Below the pieces are notes generated by a model. That model did not search any database, was not told the origin of the DNA, and saw only the letters and a list, made by a program, of their open reading frames with translations. Position numbers and translations under genes: made by a program. A stretch of DNA of 52,723 nt, from assembly GCF_003347635.1 (NCBI RefSeq), contig NZ_QDFY01000018.1, positions 1-52,723 on the forward strand. Reading direction: 5' to 3'. This document shows, one piece after another, positions 8,443-17,748 of the stretch. How positions within the stretch are numbered: the stretch's first letter is position 1; each line of letters opens with the position of its first letter. Origin of the DNA: Sphingosinicella terrae. Lineage in GTDB: Bacteria > Pseudomonadota > Alphaproteobacteria > Sphingomonadales > Sphingomonadaceae.

Positions 8443-10352
8443 TGAAGATCCCTTCCGACACGCCCGCCCCCGCGCCGGAGGCGGCCGCCGAGGATATCGG
8501 CGCCTATCTCGCGCGGCATGAGTGCAAGGACCTGTTGCGCTTCTTGACCTGCGGCTCGGTCGACGACGGCAAATCTACCCTGATCGGACGCCTTCTCTAC
8601 GACACCAAATTGCTGTTCGACGACCAGCTCGACGCGCTCGAAGCGGATTCGAAAAGGCTGGGAACTCAGGGTGACAAGCTCGATTTCGCGCTGCTCGTCG
8701 ACGGCCTGGCGGCCGAGCGCGAACAGGGCATCACCATCGATGTCGCCTATCGCTTCTTCACGACCGACCGGCGCAAGTTCATCGTCGCCGACACGCCAGG
8801 GCATGAGCAATATACCCGCAACATGGTGACCGGCGCCTCGACCGCCGACCTCGCCGTGATCCTGGTCGATGCGCGCAAGGGCGTGCTGACCCAGACCCGC
8901 CGCCATTCCTATCTCGCCCATCTGCTCGGCATCCGCCGGATCGTGCTCGCCGTGAACAAGATGGACCTGGCCGGCTACGATCAGGCGGCGTTCGACGCCA
9001 TCTGCGCCGAATATGCCGCCTTCGCCGCCGGGATCGGCATTCGCGGCCAGCTCGCCATCCCCATCTCCGGTCTCGCCGGCGACAATATAGCCGGCCCCTC
9101 CATGCACATGGACTGGTATTCGGGGCCGACTTTGCTCGAGCATCTGGAGACGGTCGAGATCGATGCCGATCACGCACGCCGCGCAGGCTTTCGCATGCCG
9201 GTTCAATGGGTGAACCGCCCGAACCTCGACTTTCGCGGCTTTTCCGGGCTGGTCGCGAGCGGCCGGATCGCGGCCGGCCACAAGGTGCGCGTGCTCCCGT
9301 CCGGCGCCGCCTCCAAGGTGACGAGGATTGTCACTCTGGATGGCGACCTCGACGAAGCCGACGCCGGCCAGTCGATCACGGTCACTTTGGCCGACGAGAT
9401 CGACTGCTCGCGCGGCAGCGTCCTGGTCGCGGCGGATGATCCGCCGCAGGTCGCCGACCAGTTCGAGGCAACCCTGGTCTGGATGTCCGATGAGGAGATG
9501 CTTGCCGGCCGCTCCTACCTGCTGAAGCTCGCGACCCAGACGGTGAACGCACGGGTCCAGGCCCCGAAATATCAGGTGAACGTCAACTCGCTCGAGCATT
9601 TGGCGGCCAAGACGCTGGGCCTCAACGACATCGGCGTCGCCAACCTCACCACCGACCAGCCGATCGTCTTCGAGCCCTATCGCGACAGCCCGGACCTCGG
9701 TGGCTTCATCCTGATCGATCGCGCCACCCACGCCACCGTCGCCGCCGGCATGATCCATTTCGCGCTGCGGCGGTCGCAGAACATCCATTGGCAATCGATC
9801 GATATCGGGCCGGAAGCGCTTGCCCGGCTCAAGAACCAGGAGCCCGCGCTCGTCTGGCTGACCGGCCTGTCCGGCGCCGGCAAGTCGACCATCGCCAATC
9901 TCGTCCAGAAGAAGCTCCACCGGATGAACCGGCACACCTTCCTGCTGGACGGGGACAATGTCCGCCACGGGCTCAACAAGGATCTAGGCTTCACCGACGC
10001 CGACCGGGTCGAGAATATCCGGCGGGTCGGTGAGGTCGCCAAGCTCATGGCCGACGCCGGCCTCATCGTCATCGCCGCCTTCATCTCTCCCTTCCGGGCG
10101 GAGCGGGAGATGATCCGGCGGATGCTGCCGCCGGGCCGCTTTCTCGAAGTCCATGTCGATACGCCGCTTGGTGTTGTCGAGCAGCGCGATGTGAAGGGCC
10201 TCTACGCCAAGGCGCGCGCCGGCGAGCTTGTCAACTTCACCGGCATCGACTCGCCCTTCGAAACTCCCGACAATCCGGAGCTCAGGATCGACACGCTGCG
10301 CATGAGCCCCGAGGAAGCCGCGGACGAGATCGTCGAGAGGCTGCTGGGATGA
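8442..10352 (+). CDS. cysN: Bifunctional sulfate adenylyltransferase subunit 1 / adenylylsulfate kinase (CysN-CysC fusion)
   Basis: The 636-aa protein fuses a CysN GTPase to an APS kinase. The GTPase part (about 1-450) shows P-loop GSVDDGKS (38-45), [11 protein letters not shown] and NKMD. The kinase part (about 460-636) has its own P-loop GLSGAGKST (475-483), followed by [12 protein letters not shown] and the [13 protein letters not shown] segment. It activates APS formation by CysD and then phosphorylates APS to PAPS. The start is ATG 8442, overlapping the cysD stop. The fusion is common in Alphaproteobacteria. The gene overlaps cysQ by four bases (ATGA), indicating coupled translation. Confidence 0.97.
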   Translation: MKIPSDTPAPAPEAAAEDIGAYLARHECKDLLRFLTCGSVDDGKSTLIGRLLYDTKLLFDDQLDALEADSKRLGTQGDKLDFALLVDGLAAEREQGITIDVAYRFFTTDRRKFIVADTPGHEQYTRNMVTGASTADLAVILVDARKGVLTQTRRHSYLAHLLGIRRIVLAVNKMDLAGYDQAAFDAICAEYAAFAAGIGIRGQLAIPISGLAGDNIAGPSMHMDWYSGPTLLEHLETVEIDADHARRAGFRMPVQWVNRPNLDFRGFSGLVASGRIAAGHKVRVLPSGAASKVTRIVTLDGDLDEADAGQSITVTLADEIDCSRGSVLVAADDPPQVADQFEATLVWMSDEEMLAGRSYLLKLATQTVNARVQAPKYQVNVNSLEHLAAKTLGLNDIGVANLTTDQPIVFEPYRDSPDLGGFILIDRATHATVAAGMIHFALRRSQNIHWQSIDIGPEALARLKNQEPALVWLTGLSGAGKSTIANLVQKKLHRMNRHTFLLDGDNVRHGLNKDLGFTDADRVENIRRVGEVAKLMADAGLIVIAAFISPFRAEREMIRRMLPPGRFLEVHVDTPLGVVEQRDVKGLYAKARAGELVNFTGIDSPFETPDNPELRIDTLRMSPEEAADEIVERLLG

Positions 10353-11095
10353 TCATCGAGGACGATGCCGAGCTGGCCGCGCGGGTCGCCGAGGAGGCCG
10401 GCAGGATCCTGCTCGCCATCCGCGCCGGGGGGCTGCTCGCGGGCCAGCCTCTCGGCCGCGCCGGCGACGCGACCGCCAATGCCTTCATCCTCGCCGCACT
10501 CGGGCACCACCGTCCCGACGATGCCATCCTCTCGGAGGAGTCGGCCGACGCGCCGGAGCGCCTCGCCCGCCGGCGCGTGTGGATCGTCGATCCGCTCGAC
10601 GGCACTCGCGAATATGCAGAAGGCCGTTCCGACTGGGCGGTCCATGTCGGCCTCGCCGTGGACGGGATTCCTGCGGTGGGCGCCGTGGCGCTGCCGGGCC
10701 AGGGCCGGGTGCTGCGTTCGGATCAGGCGCCGGGAGCGGTGGTACGCCCGGCGCGGCTGCGCATCCTGGTCAGCCGCACCCGACCGCCCGCCGTCTCGAC
10801 GGCGGTCGCCGAGCGGCTCGGGGCGGAGCTGGTGCCGATGGGCTCGGCCGGCGCGAAAGCGATGTGCGTCCTGCTGGGGGAGGGCGACATCTACCTGCAT
10901 GCGGGCGGCCAGTATGAATGGGACAATTGCGCGCCCGCCGCGGTCGCGCTTGGCGCCGGCCTCGCCGCGACCCGGCTCGACGGCTCGCCGTTGCTCTACA
11001 ATCGGCCCGATCCGCTGCTGCCCGACCTGCTCATCTGTCCGTCCGACATTTCGGCGCGCGTGCGGGCGGCGCTTTCCGACCTCAGCATCGAATAG
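10349..11095 (+). CDS. cysQ: 3'(2'),5'-bisphosphate nucleotidase CysQ
   Basis: This 248-aa member of the inositol monophosphatase superfamily has the metal site SEES (E63/E64) and [12 protein letters not shown] (D81, D84, G85, T86), with the second part of the site near WDNCAPAAV. CysQ removes the 3'-phosphate from PAP and can also hydrolyse PAPS, keeping intermediates of sulfate assimilation in check. It follows cysNC with a four-base overlap, which strongly supports CysQ over a general inositol phosphatase. It is followed after eleven bases by the ferredoxin gene, so all four genes are probably one transcript. Confidence 0.93.
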   Translation: MIIEDDAELAARVAEEAGRILLAIRAGGLLAGQPLGRAGDATANAFILAALGHHRPDDAILSEESADAPERLARRRVWIVDPLDGTREYAEGRSDWAVHVGLAVDGIPAVGAVALPGQGRVLRSDQAPGAVVRPARLRILVSRTRPPAVSTAVAERLGAELVPMGSAGAKAMCVLLGEGDIYLHAGGQYEWDNCAPAAVALGAGLAATRLDGSPLLYNRPDPLLPDLLICPSDISARVRAALSDLSIE

Positions 11096-11106
11096 GAGGA
11101 GAATCG

Positions 11107-11427
11107 ATGGCAGCCCGAATCCGGGTCATCACCCGCGACGGCAGCGAGGTGGCGGTCGACGGCGAGGACGGCCTCTCGCTCATGGAGGCAATCCGCAGCC
11201 GCGGCATAGACGAGGTGGTCGCCTTGTGCGGCGGCTGCTGCTCCTGCGCCACCTGCCACGTCTATGTCGACCAAGCCTATTGGAAGGACCTTCCGCCCCT
11301 CAGCGAGGACGAGAACGACCTGCTCGACAGCTCCGGCGCCCGCCGCCCGACCTCCCGTCTCTCCTGCCAGATCGTCTGCGGACCCGCCCTCGACGGCCTG
11401 CGCGTAGAAGTAGCGCCCGAGGATTAG
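11107..11427 (+). CDS. 2Fe-2S ferredoxin, adrenodoxin/putidaredoxin type
   Basis: The 106-aa protein contains the vertebrate/bacterial adrenodoxin-type cluster pattern: C41, five residues, C47, two residues, C50, then C87 after 36 residues, with the usual HVYV after the third Cys. Two further cysteines (C44, C45) lie inside the cluster loop. Such ferredoxins pass single electrons to cytochromes P450 or oxygenases, or serve in Fe-S assembly. The start ATG follows AGGAGGAG, a very strong ribosome site. Its place at the end of a cys operon is unusual: it may supply electrons to sulfite reduction or to an oxygenase elsewhere. The partner is not in the window. Confidence 0.92.
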   Translation: MAARIRVITRDGSEVAVDGEDGLSLMEAIRSRGIDEVVALCGGCCSCATCHVYVDQAYWKDLPPLSEDENDLLDSSGARRPTSRLSCQIVCGPALDGLRVEVAPED

Positions 11428-11466
11428 GCGGCGAATCCCGCTCCCCATGAGGCAGGAGCTTCTGCA

Positions 11467-12225
11467 TCACCGCGCGACGAATCCTCCGTCCACGGGCAGG
11501 GCATGGCCGGTGACGAAGCTCGCTTCGTCAGAGCACAGCCAGAGCACCGCCTCGGCCACTTCGCGCGGGCGGCCTATCCGGCCCATCGGGTGCAAAATCT
11601 CGATCGTCTCGCGAAAGCCCGCGGCGATCGACCGCGCCACCATCGGCGTGTCGACGGCGCCAGGGCAGACCGCGTTCACGCGGATACCTCGCGGCGCATA
11701 GTGGGTACCGGCGGACCGCGTCATGCCCACCACCGCATGCTTACTGGCGACATAATGGAGGCTGCTCACCGCCACGAGCCCAGCCACCGAGGCGGTGTTG
11801 ACGATCGTACCGCCGCCATGATCGAGCATCCAGGCGATCTCGTGCTTCAGGCAGAGGAAGACGCCGCGCGCATTGACCGCCATCGTCCGCTCAAAGACGC
11901 CCACGTCCCACGCCTCCTCGGGCCCATAGCCTTCGGAGATGCCTGCATTGTTGAAAGCACAGTGGAGGCCGCCCAGCTCGCCCGTCACCCGCTCCACCAT
12001 CGCGGCGACCGAACCGGGATCGGCGACGTCGACCGGAACGAAAACCGCCCGGCCGCCGCCCGCTGTAATCTCGTCGCTGGCTCTGCGGCCGCCGGCGGCG
12101 TCGATGTCGCAGACGGCGACGGCGGCACCCTCCTCGGCAAAGGCCAGGGCCGCGGCCCGCCCCATGCCACTCGCGGCTCCGGTGACGAGGGCGACCTTGC
12201 CCTCGAAGCGGAGCCTTTCGGTCAT
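11467..12225 (-). CDS. SDR family oxidoreductase downstream of TonB-dependent receptor
   Basis: The 252-aa protein is a classical SDR with TGAASGMG (residues 15-22), the NNAG motif, the active-site Ser and Tyr-x3-Lys in HYVASKHAV, and the usual SFVTGHALPVDGGF C-terminal end. It resembles glucose-1-dehydrogenase-like and steroid-dehydrogenase-like SDRs, but the substrate is unknown. Its ATG overlaps the TGA of the TonB-dependent receptor by one base (TGATG), so the two are cotranscribed. That suggests it oxidises or reduces the compound brought in by the receptor. It converges on the ferredoxin gene, 39 bases away. Confidence 0.86.
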   Translation of the reverse strand: MTERLRFEGKVALVTGAASGMGRAAALAFAEEGAAVAVCDIDAAGGRRASDEITAGGGRAVFVPVDVADPGSVAAMVERVTGELGGLHCAFNNAGISEGYGPEEAWDVGVFERTMAVNARGVFLCLKHEIAWMLDHGGGTIVNTASVAGLVAVSSLHYVASKHAVVGMTRSAGTHYAPRGIRVNAVCPGAVDTPMVARSIAAGFRETIEILHPMGRIGRPREVAEAVLWLCSDEASFVTGHALPVDGGFVAR

Positions 12226-14591
12226 CAGAACCGCGCCGTCAGTTCGACGCCCCAGGTCCGCGGCCTGCCGAAGAAGGAGGCGACGGCGCCGCCCAGGCCC
12301 GACCCGAAGTCGATGCCGAAGATCCGCGGCCGATCGTTGGTAATGTTGCGGACGAAAGCCGCCGCCTCGAGCGTGCCGCTGCCAAGACGGATCTCGCGGA
12401 AAGCAAGACGCGCGTCGAAGATCGCATAGGACTGGGCACGGGTCGAGAAAGCGTTCTGCGCGTCGTCGCGGTCGTTAGAATAGGCGTAAAGGAAGAAGCC
12501 GTCGGAATGCCTGAAGTCGAGCTGGGCATGGAGATTGCCGGCGCGGCTTTCGAGCAGCCGGGCATCGACGCCTACCGTCGACGTCCAGCGCGGAGCGAAG
12601 GGATAGGCGCGTAGGTCGGCCACGTTGACGTCCTGCTCGATGAACTCGTCGTAATGCGCATCGAGATAGCCCAGGCCGGCGCGCAGCTGCAGCCAGTCGG
12701 CGGGCTGGGCAAAGAGCTCGATCTCGACGCCCTGGACCACCGCCTTCCCCGCGTTGCGGATGGCCGTGCTCACCCCCGCGGAGGCGCCAAGGAAGATCGA
12801 CAGCTGCATGTCGTCATGGACTTCGTGAAAGGCGGCGGCGCTGAGCCGCAGGCGCCGGTCGAACCATTGGCCCTTGAAGCCGATCTCGTAAGAGGTGAGC
12901 GTCTCCGGCCGATAGGAGCGCGTCGCCTCCTCGACCGACTGGGCATCGCCGTCATAGCCGCCGCTCTTGAAGCCCTGGGCGAAGCGCGCATAGACGTTGA
13001 AGTCCGGGTTGAAGGCATATTTGGCGGTGAAGCTCGGCGTGAAGGCGCTGAAGCTGTCGGAGGCCGAGACTTCCGGCACGGTCACGAGAAAGGGCCCGCC
13101 CCCCGAGCTGACCTGCTGAAAGCGCGAGGTGCCCTTTCGCTCATGGCTGTAGCGCAGCCCGGCGGAGAGCGTCAGCTGCTCCAGCCCTGGCGGGGTATAG
13201 TCTACCTGGCCGTAGAGCGCGTAGGAACGAGTCGTCGACCCGTAGAGGGAATCGATGAACGTATTGCCGAAGATCTGCTGGGGATTGTCGTTCTCGGCCT
13301 GGTCGTCGAAGAAATAGGCGCCGAGCGTGTATTGGAGCGGTCCGAGACTCCCGATCGCCTGGAGCTCCTGCGAGAATTGCTCGTAATCGACGAAGAGCTG
13401 CAGCGCGAGGATCGGCAGCGGCGATCCGTCGAAATCATTGCCGTTGCGGTAATGCATTCGCCGGTAGGAGCTGATCGATTTCAGGGTGAGATTGGACGCG
13501 ACCTCCCATTGCGCGATCAGCGCGTGGGTCGAGATGCGCGTCCGCTCGCCGGGCGCCGCACCCATGTAAGCCGCCGTCTGATAGCCGTAGTCGACCGCAC
13601 CGCCGGGGACGAGATACAGGTCGAGCGGAAAGCCGAAATAGGTGTCGCCGACCAGACCGCCGGCGTAGAAAGGCGAGGCGGGATCGAAGATGTTGCCGGG
13701 ATCGACCTCCGTGAGCTGCGGATTGATCGGCGTGACGTCGGTCCGACTGTAGTCGAACGTATAGTCGAGGGTGAAATCGGCGCTGGGCTGATAGCGGGCG
13801 GCGATGCGGAACGCCTGCTGATCGGCGCCGTCGGTGCGCCTCAGCGTCCTTGGCGTCGCGGTGACCACGTTCGGAAAAGGATTCTCGCGAATACGCGTAT
13901 AGCCGCGATGATAATCGTAGAGACCCGAGAGCTTGATGCTGAGGTCGCCGATGGCGGGCAGGTCGAGGCTCACGCGGGCATAACGTTGCCCGAAATTGCC
14001 CAGCGCCACTCGGCCGGTCACGCCGAATTCGCCGGTCGGCCTGCGCGTGGTGATGTTGATGGCGCCCGACAGCGTATTGCGGCCGTAGAGTGTGCCCTGT
14101 GGCCCGCGCAGCACCTCGATATGCTCGATGTCGGAAATGTCGAAGGCAGAGCCGGCGGCCTTGCCGATATAGACTCCGTCCACATATAGCCCGACCGTCG
14201 GCTCGAACGAAGTGGACGGATTGATGGTCGCGCCGCCGCGTATCGCGAGATTGGACGTAGCGGCATAGCCTTGGACGATAGTGACGTTGGGAGCCGCGCC
14301 GGCGAGATTCTCGACGCTCGTGACCGCCCGGTCTTCGATCCACTGCTCGTCGAGCGCGGTGACGGCGAGCGGCACATCGAGCAGCCGTTCGTCGCGCCGG
14401 CGGGCAGTCACCACGATCTCTTCGAGGCCGGTGTCGGTGACGCCGTCCTCGGCGATCGCCATGTCGGTTGCTGGCGGCGCCGCCGGCTCCTGCCCGTCCC
14501 CCGCCTGTGCGGCAGCGGGGCCCGCCGCGAAGCCGATGGCGAGGAGCGACGCCGCCCCGAGCAGCGCGCGTATCAGCTTGGATGAGGCCAA
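12225..14591 (-). CDS. TonB-dependent receptor
   Basis: The 788-aa outer-membrane receptor has a signal peptide (LIRALLGAASLLAIGFAAG then AAAQA), a TonB-box-like segment TGLEEIVVTARRRDERLLDV, a plug domain (about 45-155, with VLRGPQGTLYGRNTLSGAIN) and a 22-strand-type barrel ending in aromatic-F (ELTARF). Sphingomonad receptors of this type import bulky organic substrates as well as iron complexes. The start is TTG 14591, chosen for GGGAG eight bases upstream and because it places the signal peptide correctly; the frame upstream to 14621 adds a non-signal-like segment. It is cotranscribed with the SDR and divergent from an MFS transporter, with a dyad operator between. Confidence 0.93.
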   Translation of the reverse strand: MASSKLIRALLGAASLLAIGFAAGPAAAQAGDGQEPAAPPATDMAIAEDGVTDTGLEEIVVTARRRDERLLDVPLAVTALDEQWIEDRAVTSVENLAGAAPNVTIVQGYAATSNLAIRGGATINPSTSFEPTVGLYVDGVYIGKAAGSAFDISDIEHIEVLRGPQGTLYGRNTLSGAINITTRRPTGEFGVTGRVALGNFGQRYARVSLDLPAIGDLSIKLSGLYDYHRGYTRIRENPFPNVVTATPRTLRRTDGADQQAFRIAARYQPSADFTLDYTFDYSRTDVTPINPQLTEVDPGNIFDPASPFYAGGLVGDTYFGFPLDLYLVPGGAVDYGYQTAAYMGAAPGERTRISTHALIAQWEVASNLTLKSISSYRRMHYRNGNDFDGSPLPILALQLFVDYEQFSQELQAIGSLGPLQYTLGAYFFDDQAENDNPQQIFGNTFIDSLYGSTTRSYALYGQVDYTPPGLEQLTLSAGLRYSHERKGTSRFQQVSSGGGPFLVTVPEVSASDSFSAFTPSFTAKYAFNPDFNVYARFAQGFKSGGYDGDAQSVEEATRSYRPETLTSYEIGFKGQWFDRRLRLSAAAFHEVHDDMQLSIFLGASAGVSTAIRNAGKAVVQGVEIELFAQPADWLQLRAGLGYLDAHYDEFIEQDVNVADLRAYPFAPRWTSTVGVDARLLESRAGNLHAQLDFRHSDGFFLYAYSNDRDDAQNAFSTRAQSYAIFDARLAFREIRLGSGTLEAAAFVRNITNDRPRIFGIDFGSGLGGAVASFFGRPRTWGVELTARF

Positions 14592-14688
14592 GGCATTCTC
14601 TCCCTTGGGCGTCGTCGACACGGACGGCGCCTCGCCGGCAGAAGGCTAGGATCGCCCTGCTGGCGCGGGAAAACGCCAATCGGTACGC

Positions 14689-14712
14689 CACCCGGCAAAT
14701 TATTGTCGGGTG
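14689..14712. promoter_or_regulatory. Dyad operator candidate between TonB-dependent receptor and MFS transporter
   Basis: Arms CACCCGGCAA (14689-14698) and TTGTCGGGTG (14703-14712) are inverted with a single mismatch around the AT-rich centre ATTA. The size and symmetry fit a TetR- or GntR-type dimer site. It lies 97 bases upstream of the receptor start and 93 upstream of the MFS start, so one protein could control both. No regulator gene is adjacent. Confidence 0.55.
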
Positions 14713-14805
14713 ACGGCCCCGGACCGGACGTCGCATCCTCGAAGAAGAGGGATTGCGCGATGCTGGACGGAAATCGCACCTCCGGAAGGGCGCGTCGGAG
14801 GCCGG

Positions 14806-16152
14806 ATGGCTGACGTGCCGGAAATCCAGGACGCCGAAGACGAGGCGGAGCTGGACTTCAGCCCCAGGCGAGGTGCGCTGGTGCTCGCGCTGCTGATGGC
14901 GCTCTACATCCTCTCTTATGTGGACCGCTCGATCCTCAGCCTGCTGATCCAGCCGATCAAACGCGATCTGGGGCTCAGCGACACCCAGGTCAGCCTGCTC
15001 GTCGGCGCCGCCTTCTCGATCTTCTACGCGACCACCGCCCTGCCGCTCGGCTATGTCGCCGACCGGTGGAATCGACGCAACCTGATCGCGATCGCCGTCG
15101 CCTTGTGGAGCGTCATGACGGCCCTCGGCGGCATCGCCCACAATTACACGCTGCTCTTCCTCACCCGCATGGGCGTCGGGCTCGGAGAGGCGGCGCTGGC
15201 GCCGGCAGCTTATTCCATGATCTCCGACATCTTCCCCAAGCGCCTGCTCGGCCGGGCGATGGCGCTGTTCGCCCTCAGCGCATCCGTCGGCAGCGGCCTG
15301 GCGCTGATCCTGGGCAGCTTCGTCGTCCATCTCGTCGGCCAGGCGGAGACGGCTACGCTTCCAGGGATCGGCGAGACCGCCACCTGGCGGGCCGTGCTGA
15401 TCGTCGTCGGCCTGCCCGGCCTTCTTCTCGCCGCCTTGATGTATCTGGTCACCGAGCCCCGCCGCCGAGGCCTCACCGCGGTGCCCGCTTCGGCTTCCGC
15501 GCCTCGGCGATCGGCCTTAGCCTTCGTCCGGCGCAACGCGCGGGTGCTGCTGCCGCTCTATTTCGGCCTGGGGAGCATCAGCATCGTCTATTACGGCATG
15601 CTGACCTGGACGCCGACCCTGTTCCTCCGGCGGTTCGGGATCGCGCCGGCGGACATCGCGCTTCCCCTCGGCCTCGCCTTCGCGATCGGCGGCGTTGCCG
15701 GCATGCTGGCCGGCGGCTTCTGGGCCGATCGGCTGTGGCAGCGGGGCGTCAAGGACGGCTACATGCGCGTCATCTTCTATTCCGCCGCCGGTAGCCTGCC
15801 CTTCTACACGGCCATGCCGCTCATGCCGACCCCGGCTTTGGTGCTAGCCGCCCTCTTCGGCGGTGCCTTCTGCCAGGGCCTGCAATCGGGCCTCCCGGCC
15901 GGAAGCGTCCAGATGATCACGCCGAACGACCTGCGTGCCCGGGTCATCGCCGGCTGCTTCCTGACGGTGGGGCTGATGGGCCTCGGCCTCGGCCCCACTG
16001 TCGTCGCGCTCGGCGTCGACTTGCTGTTCGGCGAGGCCGGGCTCGGCCAAGCCATGGCATTGTCGAACGGCATCGTGCTCGCCGCGGCCAGCCTCATCCT
16101 GCTCGCCGGTCTGAAGCCGTTCAGGCAGGCCGTCGCGGCGCCGCCGGCCTGA
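14806..16152 (+). CDS. MFS transporter
   Basis: The 448-aa integral membrane protein has about twelve hydrophobic segments. The loop motif between segments 2 and 3 is LPLGYVADRWNRRNLI, matching the MFS GxLaDrxGrr signature, and LTRMGVGLGEAALAPAAYS is typical of spinster-like and aromatic-acid-type MFS carriers common in sphingomonads. The first segment contains YILSYVDRSILSLLIQPIKRDLGLSDTQ-type sequence seen in that group. The start ATG 14806 follows GGAGG at short spacing. It may move the substrate of the divergent TonB receptor across the inner membrane; this is inferred from context. The last 32 bases overlap the 3' end of cofC on the other strand. Confidence 0.9.
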   Translation: MADVPEIQDAEDEAELDFSPRRGALVLALLMALYILSYVDRSILSLLIQPIKRDLGLSDTQVSLLVGAAFSIFYATTALPLGYVADRWNRRNLIAIAVALWSVMTALGGIAHNYTLLFLTRMGVGLGEAALAPAAYSMISDIFPKRLLGRAMALFALSASVGSGLALILGSFVVHLVGQAETATLPGIGETATWRAVLIVVGLPGLLLAALMYLVTEPRRRGLTAVPASASAPRRSALAFVRRNARVLLPLYFGLGSISIVYYGMLTWTPTLFLRRFGIAPADIALPLGLAFAIGGVAGMLAGGFWADRLWQRGVKDGYMRVIFYSAAGSLPFYTAMPLMPTPALVLAALFGGAFCQGLQSGLPAGSVQMITPNDLRARVIAGCFLTVGLMGLGLGPTVVALGVDLLFGEAGLGQAMALSNGIVLAAASLILLAGLKPFRQAVAAPPA

Positions 16153-16810
16153 GCCGGCGCTGGCGCATCGCCGGCGCCGCGCCGCTGCGCGCGCCGTGGA
16201 CCGAGCGCGCGCTCCTGGCCGCGCACAGCCGACCGAGCAGGAGGAGGTCGGCGCACGTGTCGAGATCGAGCGAGAGGCCGTGCCGGTCGACAATGGTAGC
16301 GGCAAGACCGGCATTCGCCGCGCCGGTGAGATGCGCCTCGAGGCTCGACGGACCAAAGCCGAACGGCACGGCACCGATCGGACGGACGAGCAGGGCGTTG
16401 GTCCCGCTCCCCCATTTGTCGCAGGCCAGGACGACCGGTACCTCGCGACCGGCCTCGACCAGGCTGGAGAGATCCGCTTCCTCCAGCAGCGGGAGGTCGC
16501 AGCTCAGCGCGAGCAAGCCGTCGGCGCCAAGGGACGCAGCGGCGGCGGCGGCCTGCGCGAGGGCGGCATTCTGGCCCTCCTGTGCCTCGCGAAGCCCATG
16601 AGCACCCAGCCTTTCCGCCAAGCCCAGATATTCGTGTGAGCGCGACACGACGAGGCAGCGCGAGGGCCCGGCGAAGCGGCAGGCGGTGCGGACGACATGA
16701 TGAAACAGCAGACGGCTGAGCCGCTCTCTCTGCGCTTGGGGAAGGTGCAGAGCGAGCCGCGTCTTGCCTTCGGCAGGCGGCCGCGCGGGGATCACGATCA
16801 TCAGGTTCAT
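16121..16810 (-). CDS. cofC: 2-phospho-L-lactate guanylyltransferase (CofC/FbiD family)
   Basis: The 229-aa protein is a small nucleotidyltransferase with the CofC signature: N-terminal MIVIPARPPAEGKTRLA (the K-T-R-L motif), LLALSCDLPLL in the middle and GTNALLVRP. It activates a three-carbon phosphoacid with GTP to make the activated precursor used by CofD. In different bacteria the substrate is 2-phospholactate, phosphoenolpyruvate or 3-phosphoglycerate; which one applies here cannot be read off. The start ATG 16810 overlaps the cofD stop by four bases. The C-terminus carries an extra Arg/Pro/Ala-rich tail of about 30 residues. It is the last gene of the F420 operon. Confidence 0.88.
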   Translation of the reverse strand: MNLMIVIPARPPAEGKTRLALHLPQAQRERLSRLLFHHVVRTACRFAGPSRCLVVSRSHEYLGLAERLGAHGLREAQEGQNAALAQAAAAAASLGADGLLALSCDLPLLEEADLSSLVEAGREVPVVLACDKWGSGTNALLVRPIGAVPFGFGPSSLEAHLTGAANAGLAATIVDRHGLSLDLDTCADLLLLGRLCAARSARSVHGARSGAAPAMRQRRLRPAAPRRPA

Positions 16811-17748
16811 GAGCGGTCTGCCCTCAGCCGACCGGTAAAAGCGAGGACCTCTCCGGCCAATCGCGCCTGCGCCACAGGATCTGGAATGAGGATGTCCGTT
16901 GCGAAGACCGGGATATCGAGCGCCTCGCCCGGCGCATCGGACCGATCGACGACGAGCCCGTCGATCAGGGGCGCATAGTAACGCAGCAGGCCCTCCGCCG
17001 TCGGCTCGAAACCGAGATCGCGCAGGTTCCGCGCCGCCGGCCCCTTCAGCGCCGCGCCTCCGACGAAGGGGGAAACGGCGACGACCGGCACCCGCCGCGC
17101 ACGCAGACGCTCGCCGATGCCGGGAAGGCCCAGGATGGGAGCGATGCTGAGGATCGGATTGGACGGGCAGATGACGATCGCCTCCAGCTCGGGACCTTCG
17201 AGCGCCTCGATAAATTCCGGCGAGGCTGCGGCCGCCTCTATTCCCTCGAAGCGCACCGCTCGAAGGCTCGGCGCGCAATGCCGGCGGACGAAATAGTTCT
17301 GGAAGGCGAGCAGGCCCTCGTCGGTGAGGACCATGGTGCGCACGGGATCGTCGCTCATCGGCACGACGCGATGAGCGACCCCCAGTCGGGCGAACAGGTC
17401 CGAGATGACCTTCGACAGGCGTTCGGTGCGGAGCCGGCAGGTCCGCAGGACGTGCATCGCCAGATCGCCGTCGCCGAGGCCGAACCAGGTCTCGCCGCCG
17501 AGCCGCTCCAGCGCCGCCAGGAACGTCCAGCTCTCGCCGTCCAGACCCCAGCCCCGCTCACGATCGTTCAGCCCCGCGAGGGTATAAGCGACGGTGTCGA
17601 GATCGGGGCAGATGCGAAGGCCGAGATGGTCGAAATCGTCGCCGGTGTTGACGACGATCGTGAGTGCGGCAGGATCGAGCCGCGCGGCGAGACCATAAGC
17701 GAGCTTCGCGCCGCCGACGCCGCCCGCCAGCGCCAGGATTCTCGTCAC
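16807..17748 (-). CDS. cofD: 2-phospho-L-lactate transferase (CofD)
   Basis: The 313-aa protein matches CofD/FbiA: N-terminal ILALAGGVGGAKLAYGL (residues 4-20), VVNTGDDFDHLGLRICPD, and CPSNPILSIAPIL, which form the Fo and nucleotide binding site. It transfers the phospho-three-carbon unit from the guanylylated precursor to Fo, giving F420-0 or its dehydro form. The start is GTG 17748, which overlaps the cofE stop (GTGA) and gives the usual family N-terminus; the longer frame upstream is a shadow of cofE. Coupled to both neighbours by four-base overlaps. Confidence 0.95.
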   Translation of the reverse strand: MTRILALAGGVGGAKLAYGLAARLDPAALTIVVNTGDDFDHLGLRICPDLDTVAYTLAGLNDRERGWGLDGESWTFLAALERLGGETWFGLGDGDLAMHVLRTCRLRTERLSKVISDLFARLGVAHRVVPMSDDPVRTMVLTDEGLLAFQNYFVRRHCAPSLRAVRFEGIEAAAASPEFIEALEGPELEAIVICPSNPILSIAPILGLPGIGERLRARRVPVVAVSPFVGGAALKGPAARNLRDLGFEPTAEGLLRYYAPLIDGLVVDRSDAPGEALDIPVFATDILIPDPVAQARLAGEVLAFTGRLRADRS

